Shown here in pieces: positions 1 through 10,635 of a DNA stretch of 64,000 bases; the first letter of the stretch is position 1, and each line of letters starts with the position of its first letter. This stretch comes from Daedaleopsis sinensis (lineage: Eukaryota > Basidiomycota > Agaricomycetes > Polyporales > Polyporaceae), in assembly GCA_033807695.1 (NCBI GenBank), contig CM066309.1, forward strand, positions 2,666,001 through 2,730,000, given 5' to 3'. Both the position numbers and the translations under genes were made by a program. The notes beneath the pieces are model-generated. The model had not been told where the DNA came from. It made no database searches and was given only the letters and a program-made list of their open reading frames with translations.

Positions 1-3000
1 ACTTGCCGAAACGTGCGAGGTCCTTCACCGTGGCGTCTGCCGGGAGACACTCATAGCGGACGTTGATCGCGCCGACCGCGGGAATGCCTTCGTAGACCCG
101 AGCAAAGATCCTCATCCCTCTCAGCTCCTTCTTCGTCGCGAGTGCCATGGCCTTGTCGGCTTCTTCTCGAGTCTCGTAGCCGACATAGCCGGTCTGACGA
201 GCGGTGGGAAGCTGGATAAGAACGTCGCCGTCAACCAGCTTGCCTCCCCCGATTGCGGTGGTCTTATTAGCTGTCAAGCGTGCCGTCACGCGAACATTGA
301 AGAGCGCAGCGTCGTCGAGAGCAGCTGCGGCTTCAGCTGCTGACTCCGACAGAGTAAAGGTCACCCAGTATGCCTTGAAAGAGCCATCCTGCGTCGACTC
401 CGCTTGATTCACCGTAGACACCTCTCCAAAAGGCGCAAGAGCCGCCATGATCTCTGCCGGCGTGACTATAGCTGGGACGTTCCCCAAGAGGATCTGTCGA
501 GACTCGAAACCAGTTTTGACCTGAGCCACACCGAACCCAGAGTTGAACGTGACTTTGATGGAGTCCAAGACAGTGATGACAATGACTTCTTGCTCGTGTG
601 GCTGAGGATCCTAATCACGATTTCCCCCCATGGTGCATGTCGCTCATGAGCATCAACTACGGACTAAAACAAGTAAAAGGAGCTCACCGTGGGTACGCCC
701 AGGCCAGGAGGCACCAAGGGCATGTCTGGGTGCGTCTGATGACCGCCAAGTATTGTGGTATCCGAGGAGGAGGAATCGTTCTTCGAGACACGTACGTGAT
801 CTTGATGTTCGCGGCGAGGGCCGATGCCAGAATTCTGTTGTGTTGTGTGCCGTAGATGCGAGACATCACTATGGGAGCTTGAGCTCGGCTGACCGAGAGG
901 TTGTCTATCGACCCTTGCCGGATTCTGGTGGTCAAGTCAGCGCCTGCATATCCACACATCACACGACCACCTACTTGTATGGTAGCGATGACGGCAGGGT
1001 CATGAGAGTACTTGCAGAACGGTCGGAAACAACGACGATACATGAAATCCAAACAAGGTTGCTGAGTCTGGTCGGTCGAGACAGTGGAACACGCTCCCAC
1101 CGAAGATAGTGACGTCTGCGCGGAGACAGTCTGAGAATCCAGCTGCAGCATCTTAGTGTCAGAGAGAGATATGTGGAAGCTAGATGGAAAGCATACAGCG
1201 GAGTGATAAGTGGTATCTGTGTCATCGCCGTCGGTGTCCGTGTCGCCTCCTACGTCAGCTGAAGGTGTTGGAATGACGACCTTGGAAGTCGACACAGCAG
1301 TCGATGAAGATGCACTCGAAGGCCTTGCCGATTGCAGGGGAGCTGACTTCTTCCTATCTCCACCTTGCTTTGTGGGTTGGGGAGCCTTCGTGGGGGACGT
1401 AGACGCAGTAGACGCAGGGGCAGCAACAGCGAGATTCTTGTTTGATGCTGGAGATTCAGAGCTTGACACACCCTTCCCGTTTCCCTTTTTCTGTTTTGGG
1501 CGTCTGTCCTCGGTGGTCTGAGGCACTTCTGTCTGTTCTGGAGCTCTTGCGACAACGTTAGCACACTTCTCGTCGATGGGTTGCTCCTCGCGCTGTTTGC
1601 CCTTATCGGCCTTCTTCTCTTGTACGCCCGTGTTCCCACCCGCATGACCAGCCTTCTTCGGCAGGTCTACTGCCCCTTTCCCCGTATGCTCGATCTTCCC
1701 CTTACCCTTCTGGTTCTTGGTACGTACAGACTCGTCTTGGAAACTTCCGCTCTCATTCCCGTTTCCTTGCCGTTCCTGCGACTTGTTTTCATCCCTTCCG
1801 GCGACTGTCACAACATCCACCTCGTCCTTCTGGTCCAACATGAGGTAGTAGTGAGTTTACCAATCAATCGACATGGCGCGCGTTGCGTACCTTGTCGCGG
1901 CCTTTGGGACGTTTTCGAGCGGTATCCGGCGGTCTGAAAGGTCTGTTAGTTTGTGATCAATTCTAAGTGCGGCCTGGCGCACCTCTGATCTTTAGGGCTA
2001 ATTTTGTCTGCACTGTCAGCGATCGTGACCGACGAAGACTAGATCAAAATTCGGCTCAGCGCCATCGGCGAACACGAAGTTGACGGATCCTCACATTGGA
2101 TTGAATCGGGTCCTTTGAGCTCAAAGCTTGTGACTCTGCGGAGTGCGAGGCGTCACGAGGCAGATCAGCCGTCTGGTTGGCTACCGGGTTGGGCGCGGCG
2201 GCATTGCGGATGGACCGAATCTCGTCTTCGGTGCAATGTTGGAACCTGCAACGGGGATAATGACAGCGACCTTTCGCATACAGACGGCACACATTCGCGA
2301 CCAAATGTGGCCGTCGTGAGGAACGCTTAACAGCGAAAGGTGGTAAGCGCATGCGGACGCTTCGATGATTCGTGCAATTACCTGACTGCTCTCTTCACCA
2401 TTCGAGTCCTGCGATTCTACAGGCGGCGTCTTCTTTATAATGCTATCAATAAGACTGCTACTGTGAGGAAATCACGCTTACCTCTTGCGCTATATCCGGT
2501 GGTTCTGGCTTAACAGTCGCCGCAGGGCTCGCCGACCTTGACCGAGAAACTGGGGACGGAGCACGGGATCCTGGGAGGCCCAAATTGTGCGAGTAACTAC
2601 ATCGATCTCCTCGCGGGCATTTTCCAACACGGAACAACTTGCACACATTTTCAGCCGTTGCGGCTGGATGAATCGGTGCTGGGACCTGCCTAAAGTCAGA
2701 AAACATGTTACAACATTAGAGAAAAGACACCTACATGGTCATCCCAAAGTTTTGGCTTCTCCGTCGATACAGCGGCGAGCTTCTCGGCGGACAACTCGAA
2801 CACGTGCGATCGGTGGCATTTATCCTTCCACTGACACCGACCTTTCTGGTACAACCGACACACTTCATTTGTGTTCTGCGACGCCATCAATTACGCGGAT
2901 CCACATAAAAAGCATCACACTGACTCTAGCTGGTCGGAGGTCTTGAAGTGCGCTCGATGACGACGACTCACTCGCCGCCAGTGGTTCCGCTTCCGCCAAT

Positions 3001-4218
3001 GGTTCCACTTCCGCCAATGGTTCCACTTCGGCTGTGTGGCCTGAGTAACCAGCGAGACTCGCGTGATCAGGCTTGACAGACAGCTCCGCTGGTTGTGTGA
3101 CGGGTGTTGCTGACGCCACCTCTTGAGGTTCAGGACTCGACTGTTGAGCTTGGAGACCGCCCAATTGAACTGGGTGAGAGACTTGGAAGCGATCTATGTA
3201 GCAGCCATCAAGCAGTCTGATGAGTCCTGGCGTAGCGAAGAAACCATCCGTTGTCGGGGCTTTCAGGGTTGAACTCATACCAGTCGGAGGCGCCTCAGGC
3301 AAAGTCGCCGCAGGTAACGCATTGAACGAAACGCCGGCCGAAGGGCGCGCATCCGTCCGTGGCGCCATCCGTACAGTCTGTGTGTCGGCAACAACCTATC
3401 ACACAACGAGGCAGATAATTAGCATATGCGTCGTCCTCAGCAAGCCGAAGACTGCGTGTTGGAAGACGTACATGGTCCCGTGGGCACCTTTCCTTGCGAC
3501 AGACGCCTTTCAAGAAGTTCCTGCATATCTCTCGTCCCGGTGGCATCTGCAAAGCGAGGATATTGGACCAGGTCAGTAAGATGGTGGTTAAGACTCGTGT
3601 TAACCGGACACTTGTACCGCGTGCTGCCCAGACATATAGTTCGGCATCGTGGGTGGTGCCGCAGGCACAGGACGCTGCGGCAGACTCGGGTGGCGCCGCT
3701 CTGGCTCCCTCCGAGGCGCTGTTGGACTGAGCTGCGGGCCCATTGCGGTCACAATGTATGGCTGGGCAAGATGGAGGTGGGAGGACTAGAGAGAGGAGAG
3801 GAGAAGTCGTGGTTCAGTCATATAAAGGGCTTACGACGCTCGAGAACAAAACCACGCCACTTACCGAGAAGTCCGCACGGGCCCTTCCTTGTATTATGTT
3901 GTAGGTCGAACTCGGCAACTGCCCGTGCGAGCTCTCGTGGACGGCTACCGCAGCAACGCCATCCTTTGTCACCATAGCCGGATATCCGGAGTTGCCCGTC
4001 TGCCACCGCCGTGGCTCGGGCATCCTGGGCGCATACAGGAGGGGTTCTCCGTGAGTCATATTGAGTTGGTTGTGGTTTTGTTCTGGCTGGAGGGTAGAAC
4101 GAGGTAGTGGTCGGGTCCGAGGGCTTATGAAGTCACACCGAGTCGCAAGCTTTGCATCTGTTGACGATGCCACATGGTGGGAACTCATAGTACCGTACTT
4201 ATCGAGGAGAGAAAGCAT
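1..4218 (-). CDS. Multi-CCCH zinc-finger, RRM-like RNA-binding protein (C-terminus off left edge)
   Basis: Likely RNA-binding protein, possibly with a ubiquitin-ligase C-terminus beyond the window. I assembled exons at 3865-4218, 3618-3785, 3472-3546, 2925-3377, 2735-2875 and about 2685 downward, then several more, and a last exon 610 to 1. Phases agree throughout, for example donor GTACGT at 3471 with branch GCTAAT. Five CCCH fingers are visible: CRNFLKGVCRKERCPRDH, CRLYQKGRCQWKDKCHRSH, CKLFRVGKCPRGDRCSYSH, CRLYAKGRCHYPRCRFQH and CLDFMYRRCFRPFCKYSH, separated by Ser/Pro/Lys-rich linkers. The last exon encodes one RRM-like fold (RQILLGNVPAIVTPAEIM, APFGEV) and the start of further RRM-like units (VLIQLPTARQTGYVGYETRE). 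Start candidates are 4218, 4188 and 4059; the first is used. A 27-nt microexon near 2.4 kb is my best phase-consistent solution. No stop codon lies inside the window. Confidence 0.8.
2983..3031 (-). repeat. 18-bp tandem repeat inside the CCCH gene
   Basis: An 18-bp unit, ggttccacttccgccaat on the plus strand, occurs almost three times in a row. Read on the minus strand it gives EVEPLA/EAEPLA hexapeptides in a linker ahead of the second zinc finger. Unit length is a multiple of three, so copy number can change without breaking the frame. Confidence 0.85.
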
Positions 4219-4475
4219 AACAATTTTGGTAAGACGGGTGACGTATACTATTGTTATGCCTTATAGACGCTTGGACCAACTCTTATTGGTCACTTTAGCG
4301 GGAATGATCCCGATATTGATCGAAGCAGACGGCTGCAGCGCTGCAGCGGGCAGGGCTGCCACGCGCGCGTACACTGAACGTCGGACAATTCCTGAAACTG
4401 TGTAATATTGACATCGGATCGTTCACGAAACAACAGAAACATGACCATCCACAGCGTATGACAGAGAGAGCACAA

Positions 4476-7158
4476 TCAGAGAGGTTTGCAAAGCCGATCA
4501 GGTATCCGAGAGAGTCGAACACGGGGCCGGAGATTAGTCGAGTCAGAGGATCGTTCCGGTCCCGGAGACAGCAGTCCAATAGAGCGTCCAGATCCGAACG
4601 AGTCAGAAGTTTCAGGCTGGCTCAGAGTGCCCATAGATCTTGTCTTCGGTGCTGCCAGTCGAGTTCCAGAGAAGACAGAGAACATAGAGGCAGAAGGCGC
4701 GGCGGGGATACTGGTGTCTTGCTGACTCTTGGTAGACCATTTGCTGAAGGAAGCCAATACTACGAACGTACTCTAGGGGAAGAGCTAATCAAGAGCGAAG
4801 CACAGAGAGGCTGAAACGTACCGACCATCAACACGGAAGAAGCGAAGGCGACTACCACGCGGAGTGCCCGTATGCATTCGCCCAATGTGTGGACAAGAGG
4901 CATGTCGAAGAACGAGGGATGGACTGTCCAAGATATGTGAGATAGACCTCAACAGGGATACTGCGCACTCACTTCTGAAGACATGCATAGCAAGTTCTTG
5001 TAACCATGACCATACCGTCGCAGTCCAGTCGCGATGATAGACGTCCCTGAGGGAATCTTTCACTTCCGCAACAGTTTCATTAAGATCATGTACTCCTTGG
5101 TGTGCCTTGAGGACAAGGTCGGTGAGCGCGAAGGACACGTTGTTCGCAATAGCGGCGACTTCGAGTTGCTTCGCCTGGGCCATGTGAGAGTGTCGAAGGT
5201 GTATCTCCAGATCAGCGCCTGCACGTCGAACATCTGTAACAAGGAACGCTGCCACCTGCGGATTGACGTGTCAATAATAGATGCTCTAGGTAGGGCCTTC
5301 AGTAACTGTACTCACGTGTTCCAGCTCCTCAAACCTCTTCTCCAGGATTGCGAACCGAATGCCGGCTTGTTCCTACCGGGACCGGCGCTGCGGTATGTCA
5401 TCAGAGCCTCAAGATGCTAGTGATGACGCACAGCTAGAATACCCATGCCCTGCAATTGCTGCGCCAACGAAGCATAGGCAGTGTCTAACCGCTGCGCAAG
5501 AATACTTTCAATTGTCGGCGCCACGCTGGCCGTCGTAGACATGAGCTGCGAGAATATTCAATCACTGTTAGCGTTGCGAGCGACGTCTGCGCACCCGATC
5601 CAATGCCTGGGATATGTCGGCATCTATCTGTTCGGTAATGCGGTCAACGCGCAGACCCTCAGGAAATCAACTGCCCACCAACCTTGGTCAATGTGTCTGC
5701 ATGAGCGTTCGCGGCAGCCGCATATGCATCGAGTATGACTCTTCTAGTAGCGTTCACGACCTAGAGTCGACGACGTGAGAAACATCATCCGGTGCTCCTA
5801 AGAGCCACGCCGGACCTCATCGAGAGCTAAGCTCAACTTCTCAGCGGTGACGCTTGATACAAGGTCAATGTCCGCGGTCGACACATGCAGTTGCTCTATA
5901 GCAGTACGCAAGCTCTAGATACAGTGTCAGTCTCCACATGTGTATTGTGTCTGACAAGGGGGTCACCTGTAGCATCGCATCCGACTCGTCCCAAGCTTGT
6001 TGCATGCGCCTTTCTCGGTCAGACAAATATCGCAACACGGATATACTTGCTACTGTGGCGTTGCGATGCACCTCCTTGGCTGTATCTGTAAATGTTTACA
6101 AATGGTGTGAGCGCTGACAGTGTCTGATCACTTGAAATACCGGTGTTCGAAGACTGCGAACCTATGTCGTTCCATCGCCGAAATGCAAAACATAACTGGG
6201 CTATAGATATTGATTCAGTGTAGATCCTGCTAAGAATTGTAACTTCGACTTACAAACTTCGCGTAGGTATCCTGAGTAACTGGACCAGTACTGCGCACTG
6301 CGAGAAATTGCTCTAGGAAAGGGAGATGTATGATTAGCCGACAATTGCATCAACCGCTTCCGTGTCAACTCTCGCCCATCGCACAAAACATGCCGAGGAA
6401 ACTAGTCAAAAGTACCGCTTGGGCTAACAACACTCATGAATGCGCTGCTAGTCCACTTCAACATTCCTCTGAAGTCTTGCGACACCCGCGTCCATGGTAC
6501 GATGGGACACGGAGTTCGACTAGCTGCACACAGCGTATTGGAGATCCAATACAATATCCAGGTCCTTTCTGGATGCGTAACCTAGGTCATACTGATCGAA
6601 GACTTACGAGACACATTTTCCAGGAGTTTCTGTGCGGTAGTGGTCAACATCCGCGTTCGGATGAAACGATGCACATTCCAGTGGCAGCGAGTAGTGGTCT
6701 GCCGTAGCAATTTCGCACAGCGTCATCGAGAGGGCGGCTGGATATATGCGCTTTGTGAGCAGTTGCACGGCGAAGTCGAGCCGGTGCTTGCTAACCTTTC
6801 ACTCGCTCCGCCTCATCTGTTTCGAGTTCACTACATCGCGTTTGAATCATACTTGCGACCCGGCGGAAACAATCGGATTTTCGGGCATAAGCTTCGAGTG
6901 ATTCTACGTGTTACTGATGAGATGTCATGACCGTGTATACGCGGGATGTGCGCTCACTCGACCCTTGCAAGATCGCCGCCACTTCCGCCGGAACAGTGCC
7001 GTCTTACGGTGCCGTTTTAGCTGCCAGACGCGGTGATAGACGCGTCCACACGTACCAAACTCGTTCCCGGGAAGACTGCTCTTCTGCCGCGACGGCGCAT
7101 ATACCCACGACCACGCGTGAGATACAGGCAGAAGAACAATCAGGATGAGTGGGAGCAT
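4476..7158 (-). CDS. KAR5: KAR5/Tht1-like nuclear fusion protein
   Basis: Kar5/Tht1 proteins are ER and nuclear-envelope membrane proteins needed for nuclear membrane fusion in karyogamy. The gene is split into many short exons. It begins with a signal peptide (MLPLILIVLLPVSHAWSW), then the Cys-containing luminal domain: SDCFRRVASMIQTRCSELE, AALSMTLCEIATADHYSLP, LECASF, SRSAQYWSSYSGYLREV and QLCFAFRRWNDI. These are the signature segments I associate with the family. A long helical section follows (RNATVASISVLRYLSDRER, QSLRTAIEQLHVSTADID, AILEKRFEELEH, AKQLEVAAIANNVSFALTD). Near the end there is a hydrophobic segment (VVVAFASSVLMVGTF) and a Ser/Pro-rich tail ending RIPDRLCKPL. The intron at about 6318-6606 is unusually long, near 290 nt. 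It is head-to-tail with the CCCH gene, 257 nt upstream of it, and divergent from the GST gene. Confidence 0.82.
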
Positions 7159-7456
7159 GCTGTAGAGGTGTGATGCCGATACTCGGGCCTGAACAGTGAG
7201 AGAAAGAGAGAGACAGGTGATAGCAGAGAGCGAGGAGCAAGCTTAGCAAGAGATCTCGCGTGAGGAGGACAAGCGCCCCCCACACGTAACCCACGTAACC
7301 GTGACCGGTCTTTTCGGGTACACCCTGCGGCCCGGAACGCAGCGTTTGTACATACCCAGGTCCAGAGTCGGGCCTAGCGACGGCGCATGATGACTCGGAG
7401 AAGACAAAGAGACACGCAGTGGCGAACTTACACCCCAACCACGACCAACGACCATC
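7159..7456. promoter_or_regulatory. Divergent promoter region between KAR5 and GST
   Basis: This 298-bp gap separates the two start codons, which point away from each other, so it must hold both promoters. It has a purine-rich run on the plus strand (agagaaagagagagacagg, about 7199-7217). I see no clear TATA box. Confidence 0.6.
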
Positions 7457-8651
7457 ATGGCTACCACAGCAGCTACTACAGCGGACAACGAGTCTCCCAA
7501 GCTCGTCGTGCATCACTTGAACAATTCTCGATCTCAGCGCATTCTCTGGCTACTGGTACGCCTGGCTCGCAACAAACCAGCACCGCCGCTTTTAGCGCTG
7601 ACTTACACACCCTTTTGTTGTTCATCACTACGGATTTCTGCGCCTCGTGATGTAGGAGGAGCTCGAAGTCCCCTACGAGATCAAGAAATATCAGCGCACG
7701 TCAGAAATGCTCGCGCCGCCCGAGCTGAAAGAAGTCAATCCGTTGGGAAATGCACCGGTCATTACTGATGGCACCCTCAACCTGGCCGAGAGCGGCGCGA
7801 TTGTTGGTACGTCGACTCTTAACGACTATGGGAGAGACAGCGGACTCTGTCCGACTCCGAACTCTCGTTCGGTCGGACCAGGCCTGCCGCCTCTGCGCTT
7901 GTATTTACACAGGCGGGGAATTGGCCGTCTAACTCTAATTGGAAGAATATATCATACAGAAGTATGCGAATGGCCGAGCGCAACCCCCGGAGTCGGGTGT
8001 CATTGACAACCTCTACTGTAAGCTTCTACGTCCACACTGACGCTGGCAGGTCATTCTTACTCGACCGGTAGTTACGCATTATGCCGAGGCTTCCCTTATG
8101 CCGATGCTGGTGAACAAACTCATCTTCAAGATAATACCCGAGCGCTCGCCCTTCTTTCTGCGTCCCTTGTTGAAGGGAGTGTTTGCTGCGGTGTCGAGCA
8201 AGATGCTAGACCCACGTCTCAAGACACATGCAAAGATGGTAGGTGTAGCTGTGCTATTTGTTGTGGAGTCTCATTAATGGTTTCATTTGGATGGGTAGAT
8301 CGAAGAGCATCTCACCAAGACCGGCGGCTGGTTCGCAGGTGGTCAGGAACCGACCTCCGCAGATTTCATGATGATTTTTTGCCTCGAAGCTTGGCTCTCA
8401 GGACCAAGGGATGACGGCTCCTTGGGCCCGAAAACTAAGGCTTACATCGAGCGTGCCCATGCAAGGTCAATTTTACCAGTCATTCCTGCATGTTTCACCT
8501 GTCATTCATACTTTTTCTACTCTTAGACCTGCTTACCAACGCGTAAGTACCTCATGTACATGGCATCGAACAGGAACATGACAGCTTACACTTCGTCGAT
8601 CAGGCTCTCGAGAAGGGAGGAGAGTATGTCTACGCCAAGGCGTCTCTGTGA
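7457..8651 (+). CDS. Glutathione S-transferase
   Basis: Cytosolic GST that conjugates glutathione to electrophiles. The first exon (7457-7555) gives KLVVHHLNNSRSQRILWLL, a thioredoxin-fold N-terminus. Exon 2 (7656-7806) supplies EELEVPYEIKKYQR, NPLGNAPVI and the glutathione-binding ESGAI motif of the N-terminal domain. Further exons encode EYIIQKYANGRAQPPESG and the all-helical C-terminal domain (THYAEASLMPMLVNKLIF, IEEHLTKTGGWFAGG, PTSADFMMIFCLEAWLSG), ending EYVYAKASL. Seven exons are joined by short introns with GTACG, GTAAG or GTAGG donors. The N-terminal catalytic residue of this subgroup is probably a Ser (NNSRSQR); I infer this from position only. Length of about 230-250 residues is normal for the family. 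Confidence 0.93.
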
Positions 8652-9393
8652 GAAGGATGGCAGTCAGCGCGTACTCCGATAGGAAGCATGACGCGCACCG
8701 CCGGTCGCAGGCGCTATAGTACATGCTATCAGCTCGTTGCTTCTTTGGAAGAACTGTTTACATGTGGCATATCGCGTTGCCCACAGCATGTCGTCGTTAT
8801 CCACATGGAGACTTGATGCGAGGCAATGTCGCTGATGCTCAGAATTCGAAGCCGTCAGGCTTCTCGCAGATTGCGGGCACGCAGGCAACAACAAGGGTCC
8901 ACAGATGCCGTTCGCACTCCTAAGCCTTACCTTGTGCTGCATGTAGTCGCGCTGGGGTGCTCGGTCGGCGGAAATGGGAATGGTAGGGCTACATAGATAT
9001 GGATTAGGTGTGGAATTGTAAGGTACAGTAGTTGTGCTACAAACAAAGAAGATACGGAGAGACGTCTATGACAGGCACGTTCCTAGGGATACAGTGGGGG
9101 TAGTCGAGAGCTGCAAGTACATCTGTACTGCGAATGCACAATGGTATGCTTAGGGATACACGAACGAAAGCGATGGGAGAGAGTCAAATGCCAGGGGATC
9201 CAAAGATTAGAAGGAAGTAAAGAAAAATATGAAGACAAAGCGTCGAGTGGGAATAATTAGACTGTTCGACAGCAAGCGCGACAAGAAAGGGGGGCAGGTA
9301 TGAAAACAACAGTAGATGGATGCGAATAGTGTGCAATGTATGTAAGAAGACTCACTGTGACAGAAATGTGGTTTGAGCAGATGATGAGTGCTT
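8652..9393. other. Intergenic, convergent 3' ends of GST and the coiled-coil gene
   Basis: No coding signal on either strand. The two flanking genes end toward each other, so this should contain both 3' UTRs. Confidence 0.6.
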
Positions 9394-10635
9394 TTAGCGC
9401 GGCTCGACGCGGGTTCGTCGCGTAGGCGCCGCACCAGCAGCGAGCCTCTGCTCCCAGAGCACAGAGCCCTCGCCCTCGACCCAGTTCCCGGTGTTCGGAT
9501 CGCGTTCGAAGTCGCCGTCGCGGTAGCCATACCGCTGCTGGAGAAGCTTCAGGAGGGGGTTCCTGAGCGCGGGGTCCATGCGGACGTTCTCCCCAGGGAG
9601 ATAGCTCCCGACGCCGTGGCGTGACAAACTTTCCTCGAAGAGCGCCTCCTCGTAGCTGCAGCCGCAGTTGAGGTAGCCCGGGGGTGCCATGCGGGGCGGG
9701 TAGGCCCTCCGCTCGCGCCGCGAGTCGTGCCAGGCACAGAGCGCGTTGCCCGCGCGGTTTAGCGAGCAGAGGAGCTTCACGCGCGCATCTGTGCGGGTTC
9801 GCCACTCCTCGTGGAACGTCGGCGGAGCGGCCGGGGTGGGGAGAGGCGAGGGAAGGCCGCCGGGGTAGACGCCGCGCGAGAGCTCGCCCTCGAGCTCCTT
9901 GATCCGCTGCCTCGAGGAGTTGGCGACGAGCTCGAGCTGGTGGATGCGCTGGTGCAACCTGCGGATCTCATCGTCCTTGTCCTGGGGGGAGTGACTCCCG
10001 CGGCTGTGTGGCGCGGGAGTCCCCGACGGCGAGATCACCATCGCTGCGGAGCTGAACTGGTCTGCGAAGCTGGGGGAGACCGCAGGCGAGCTCTCGGGAG
10101 AGGCATACATCATGTTGTAGTGGGAATATGACGCGAATGCACCCGACGTGCCGGTCGAGGTGAGCGAAGAGACTGGGAGGTAGCTCATGCTGGAGTCATC
10201 CGGGACGGACATGAACGCGGTCGAGGACATGGTGCTCGACGTGGGCGACGGGGTCCAGGAAGCTAAACCCGAGGGGGGCGTGACGGACGTGCGAGGCACA
10301 GTGATTTGGGTGTCGCCCATCGCACCCGACAAGCTGGAGGTCGAGCTCGAATGTGCGCGCATCCCCGCACGCGACTGGGACTGCATGCGGCGCTGCGCAT
10401 CCCCCTGAAAGAAGCGAGCGGCCCGGTGAGAACCCGACCAACGGAAAGGTAAAACGCCTGGCATCCATACCTGCGAGTAGCCACTGTAGGGCACTGAGGT
10501 GGCATGCTGGGCCGACGCGCTGCCACTCCGCCGGCTTGCCGTCATAGATGCTGGTGGGTTTCCAGAGAAATGGTCATGTTCGACTTTGACGCCAGCCGGC
10601 CAAGTTGTTGAAGTTGCATATGGGCCCTGTGACAT
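9394..10635 (-). CDS. Conserved fungal protein with coiled coil and Cys/Trp-rich C-terminal domain, function unknown
   Basis: Two exons. Start at 10635 (MSQGPYATSTTW), because upstream codons in the same frame read as low-quality sequence. A 66-nt intron at 10405-10470 (GTATGG..TTTCAG) has no stop and keeps the frame, so it looks like coding sequence in a plain ORF view. The N-terminal half is Ser/Thr/Pro-rich and low-complexity. A heptad-like coiled coil follows (DDEIRRLHQRIHQLELVA, RQRIKELEGEL), then a dense conserved-looking domain with LCSLNRAGNALCAWHDSRRE, GYLNCGCSYEEALFEESL and LLKLLQQRYGYRDGDFERD. I recognise this as the style of a conserved fungal nuclear or regulatory protein but cannot name it. 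It could be mistaken for bZIP, but no basic region precedes the coil. Confidence 0.8.
   Translation of the reverse strand: MSQGPYATSTTWPAGVKVEHDHFSGNPPASMTASRRSGSASAQHATSVPYSGYSQVWMPGVLPFRWSGSHRAARFFQGDAQRRMQSQSRAGMRAHSSSTSSLSGAMGDTQITVPRTSVTPPSGLASWTPSPTSSTMSSTAFMSVPDDSSMSYLPVSSLTSTGTSGAFASYSHYNMMYASPESSPAVSPSFADQFSSAAMVISPSGTPAPHSRGSHSPQDKDDEIRRLHQRIHQLELVANSSRQRIKELEGELSRGVYPGGLPSPLPTPAAPPTFHEEWRTRTDARVKLLCSLNRAGNALCAWHDSRRERRAYPPRMAPPGYLNCGCSYEEALFEESLSRHGVGSYLPGENVRMDPALRNPLLKLLQQRYGYRDGDFERDPNTGNWVEGEGSVLWEQRLAAGAAPTRRTRVEPR

Noticed and set aside
684..1841. A single 385-codon ORF as one uninterrupted exon
   Set aside because: Its 3' part is a shadow. A GTAGGT donor after the fifth zinc finger and an in-phase acceptor before NPARVDRQ shift the real frame.
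9394..10635. bZIP transcription factor
   Set aside because: A heptad-like coil is present but no Asn/Arg-rich basic region precedes it.
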